43,542 nt of DNA, taken from positions 1 to 43,542 of the forward strand of contig JAFGSJ010000137.1 in assembly GCA_016934675.1 (NCBI GenBank), given 5' to 3'. The notes under the pieces are model-generated. The model had not been told where the DNA came from and ran no database searches. It worked only from the letters and a program-made list of their open reading frames with translations. The DNA is from a bacterium. GTDB taxonomy: Bacteria; CSSED10-310; JAFGSJ01. Position numbers and translations under genes: made by a program. Below are positions 42,677 to 43,542 of this stretch, piece after piece. Numbering within the stretch: the stretch's first letter is position 1; each line of letters begins with the position of its first letter.

Positions 42677-43542
42677 CTACTTAATTGTTCGGGCCAAACG
42701 GAAACCAATGGTTCTGATATTACGCTTGGGATCGAAGATACCGCGAAATGCCGAACGGCAGTGTTGGGCTTCGGCGTACCAACTTCCTCCGCGCACCATC
42801 TTTAAGCTGCCTGTGACGGGACCGCGATAATCGGTCGCTTCTTCCGGATAATCAGAATCCCAATCCCAACAGATTTCCAAGACATTTCCATGCATGTCCC
42901 ACAGGTTCCAGGCATTGGGCTCTTTCAAAGCAACGGGATGTGTTGTCTCGAAGGAAGTGAACTTGTACCAGGCCAGCGGCGCTAGGACCGGGTCCTCCTC
43001 ACATGAAGTATTGTCCTGACCGTTGTTGTAGGCGGTCATTGTGCCAGCCCGGCAGGCATACTCCCATTCGCCCTCGCTCAGAAGACGGAACCCGGTCGAC
43101 TCAAAATTGCAAAATACCTTTTTTCCAGATAAATAGTTCACCACATCGAGCGGAATTGTATAGTCAGCATCTTTATAGTAACATACCGTGAAGCCATTCT
43201 GGAGGGAAAGCAGATTGGCAAACAGGACCGCATCGAACCAGGTGACCATCTGGACGGGGTTATTACTGCCTTCCCCATGGATCGTATTGGTTGGATCGTC
43301 GGGTAAACAAGCCTGAACTGCCTTTAAATCGGCCCACATCTGTCGCGTCACCTCGGTTTCCATGACCGCATAGGAAAGTGTTAAATAATGGTGAAATTGA
43401 GTCTCACTATACTCATAATGACATTTCTCACTTTCAGGCGAGCCTTGAATAAAATCACCGGCTGGGATGTAACGCAGGTGACCGACAATAGTATCGGTGT
43501 ATATGATTTCGCCCGGCTCGAAAGGAATGGGTGTGGGTGTCA
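42677..43542 (-). CDS. Formylglycine-generating-enzyme (SUMF1)-like domain protein, 5' end outside window
   Basis: The frame is open from the window's right edge to the stop at 42677, so at least 288 residues are present and the start lies outside. An internal ATG at 43363 is not the true start, because the domain already begins ahead of it (YIPAGDFIQGSPESE, matching the SUMF1 MGS strand). Further hallmarks are METEVTRQMWADL, NPVQMVTWFDAVLFANLLS, RLLSEGEWEYACRAGT, NAWNLWDMHGNVLEICWDW, RGGSWY and GFRLAR. A TPTPIP linker at the visible N terminus suggests a secreted multidomain protein. The catalytic Cys pair of true formylglycine enzymes is not evident. Many such domains have other roles, so sulfatase activation is not assured. 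Confidence 0.85.
   Translation of the reverse strand, partial: TPTPIPFEPGEIIYTDTIVGHLRYIPAGDFIQGSPESEKCHYEYSETQFHHYLTLSYAVMETEVTRQMWADLKAVQACLPDDPTNTIHGEGSNNPVQMVTWFDAVLFANLLSLQNGFTVCYYKDADYTIPLDVVNYLSGKKVFCNFESTGFRLLSEGEWEYACRAGTMTAYNNGQDNTSCEEDPVLAPLAWYKFTSFETTHPVALKEPNAWNLWDMHGNVLEICWDWDSDYPEEATDYRGPVTGSLKMVRGGSWYAEAQHCRSAFRGIFDPKRNIRTIGFRLARTIK

Overview
The window reads as a chromosomal segment of an uncultured, Gram-negative-type, probably anaerobic bacterium of a deep-branching lineage; I cannot name the phylum. Pointers are lipoprotein and Sec signal sequences, an Hdr/Qmo-type electron-transfer operon, a partial complex I operon, an MglA-type GTPase, DUF4388 and DUF1573 proteins, large FG-GAP secreted proteins and many dispersed palindromic repeats. 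An in-frame UGA gene suggests that the organism makes selenoproteins.

Layout. 1-121: remnant of a REP-associated (IS200-like) transposase. 122-6277: minus-strand sulfur/electron-transfer operon (ArsR regulator with a palindromic operator, DsrE-like, TusA, MvhD-like, QmoA-like, HdrA/QmoB-like, small winged-helix protein, QmoC-like). 6474-11727: HD-domain protein, a seven-repeat FG-GAP surface protein and a pyroglutamyl-peptidase homologue. 11960-14528: two paralogous secreted DUF1573 proteins; the second has an in-frame TGA exactly at the first Cys of the family's CGC motif, followed by a SECIS-like hairpin. 14612-20867: HEAT lipoprotein, DUF4388/J-like/TPR protein, receiver protein, MglA GTPase with a coiled-coil tail, and a B12-binding radical SAM enzyme. 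20914-23466: beta-propeller lipoprotein, decayed intergenic DNA, ASCH protein. 23639-30746: minus-strand nuoABCDFGHI, lacking nuoE and nuoJ-N. 30747-32101: repeat-rich noncoding stretch. 32102-38436: htpG, an RlmL/Trm14-like RNA methyltransferase, and three tandem paralogues that I read as divergent proteasome/HslV-fold (Ntn hydrolase) subunits. 38437-43542: repeat-rich stretch, a ParA-like ATPase with an unknown C-terminal domain, an ATP-cone uridine-kinase-like protein, and a formylglycine-enzyme-like (SUMF1) protein cut by the window edge.

How the genes fit together. The first operon would pass electrons between a sulfur carrier or disulfide-type couple and the membrane quinone pool through flavin-iron-sulfur HdrA-type subunits, under an ArsR-family switch. 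The nuo genes would feed the same pool, but neither NuoE nor the pumping membrane arm is encoded here. The DUF4388, receiver and MglA genes look like an intracellular signalling or polarity set. The most novel items are the selenocysteine DUF1573 candidate and the three-gene proteasome-like cluster, in which two paralogues keep a Thr-Asp-Lys active-site pattern and the third appears to have lost the Lys.
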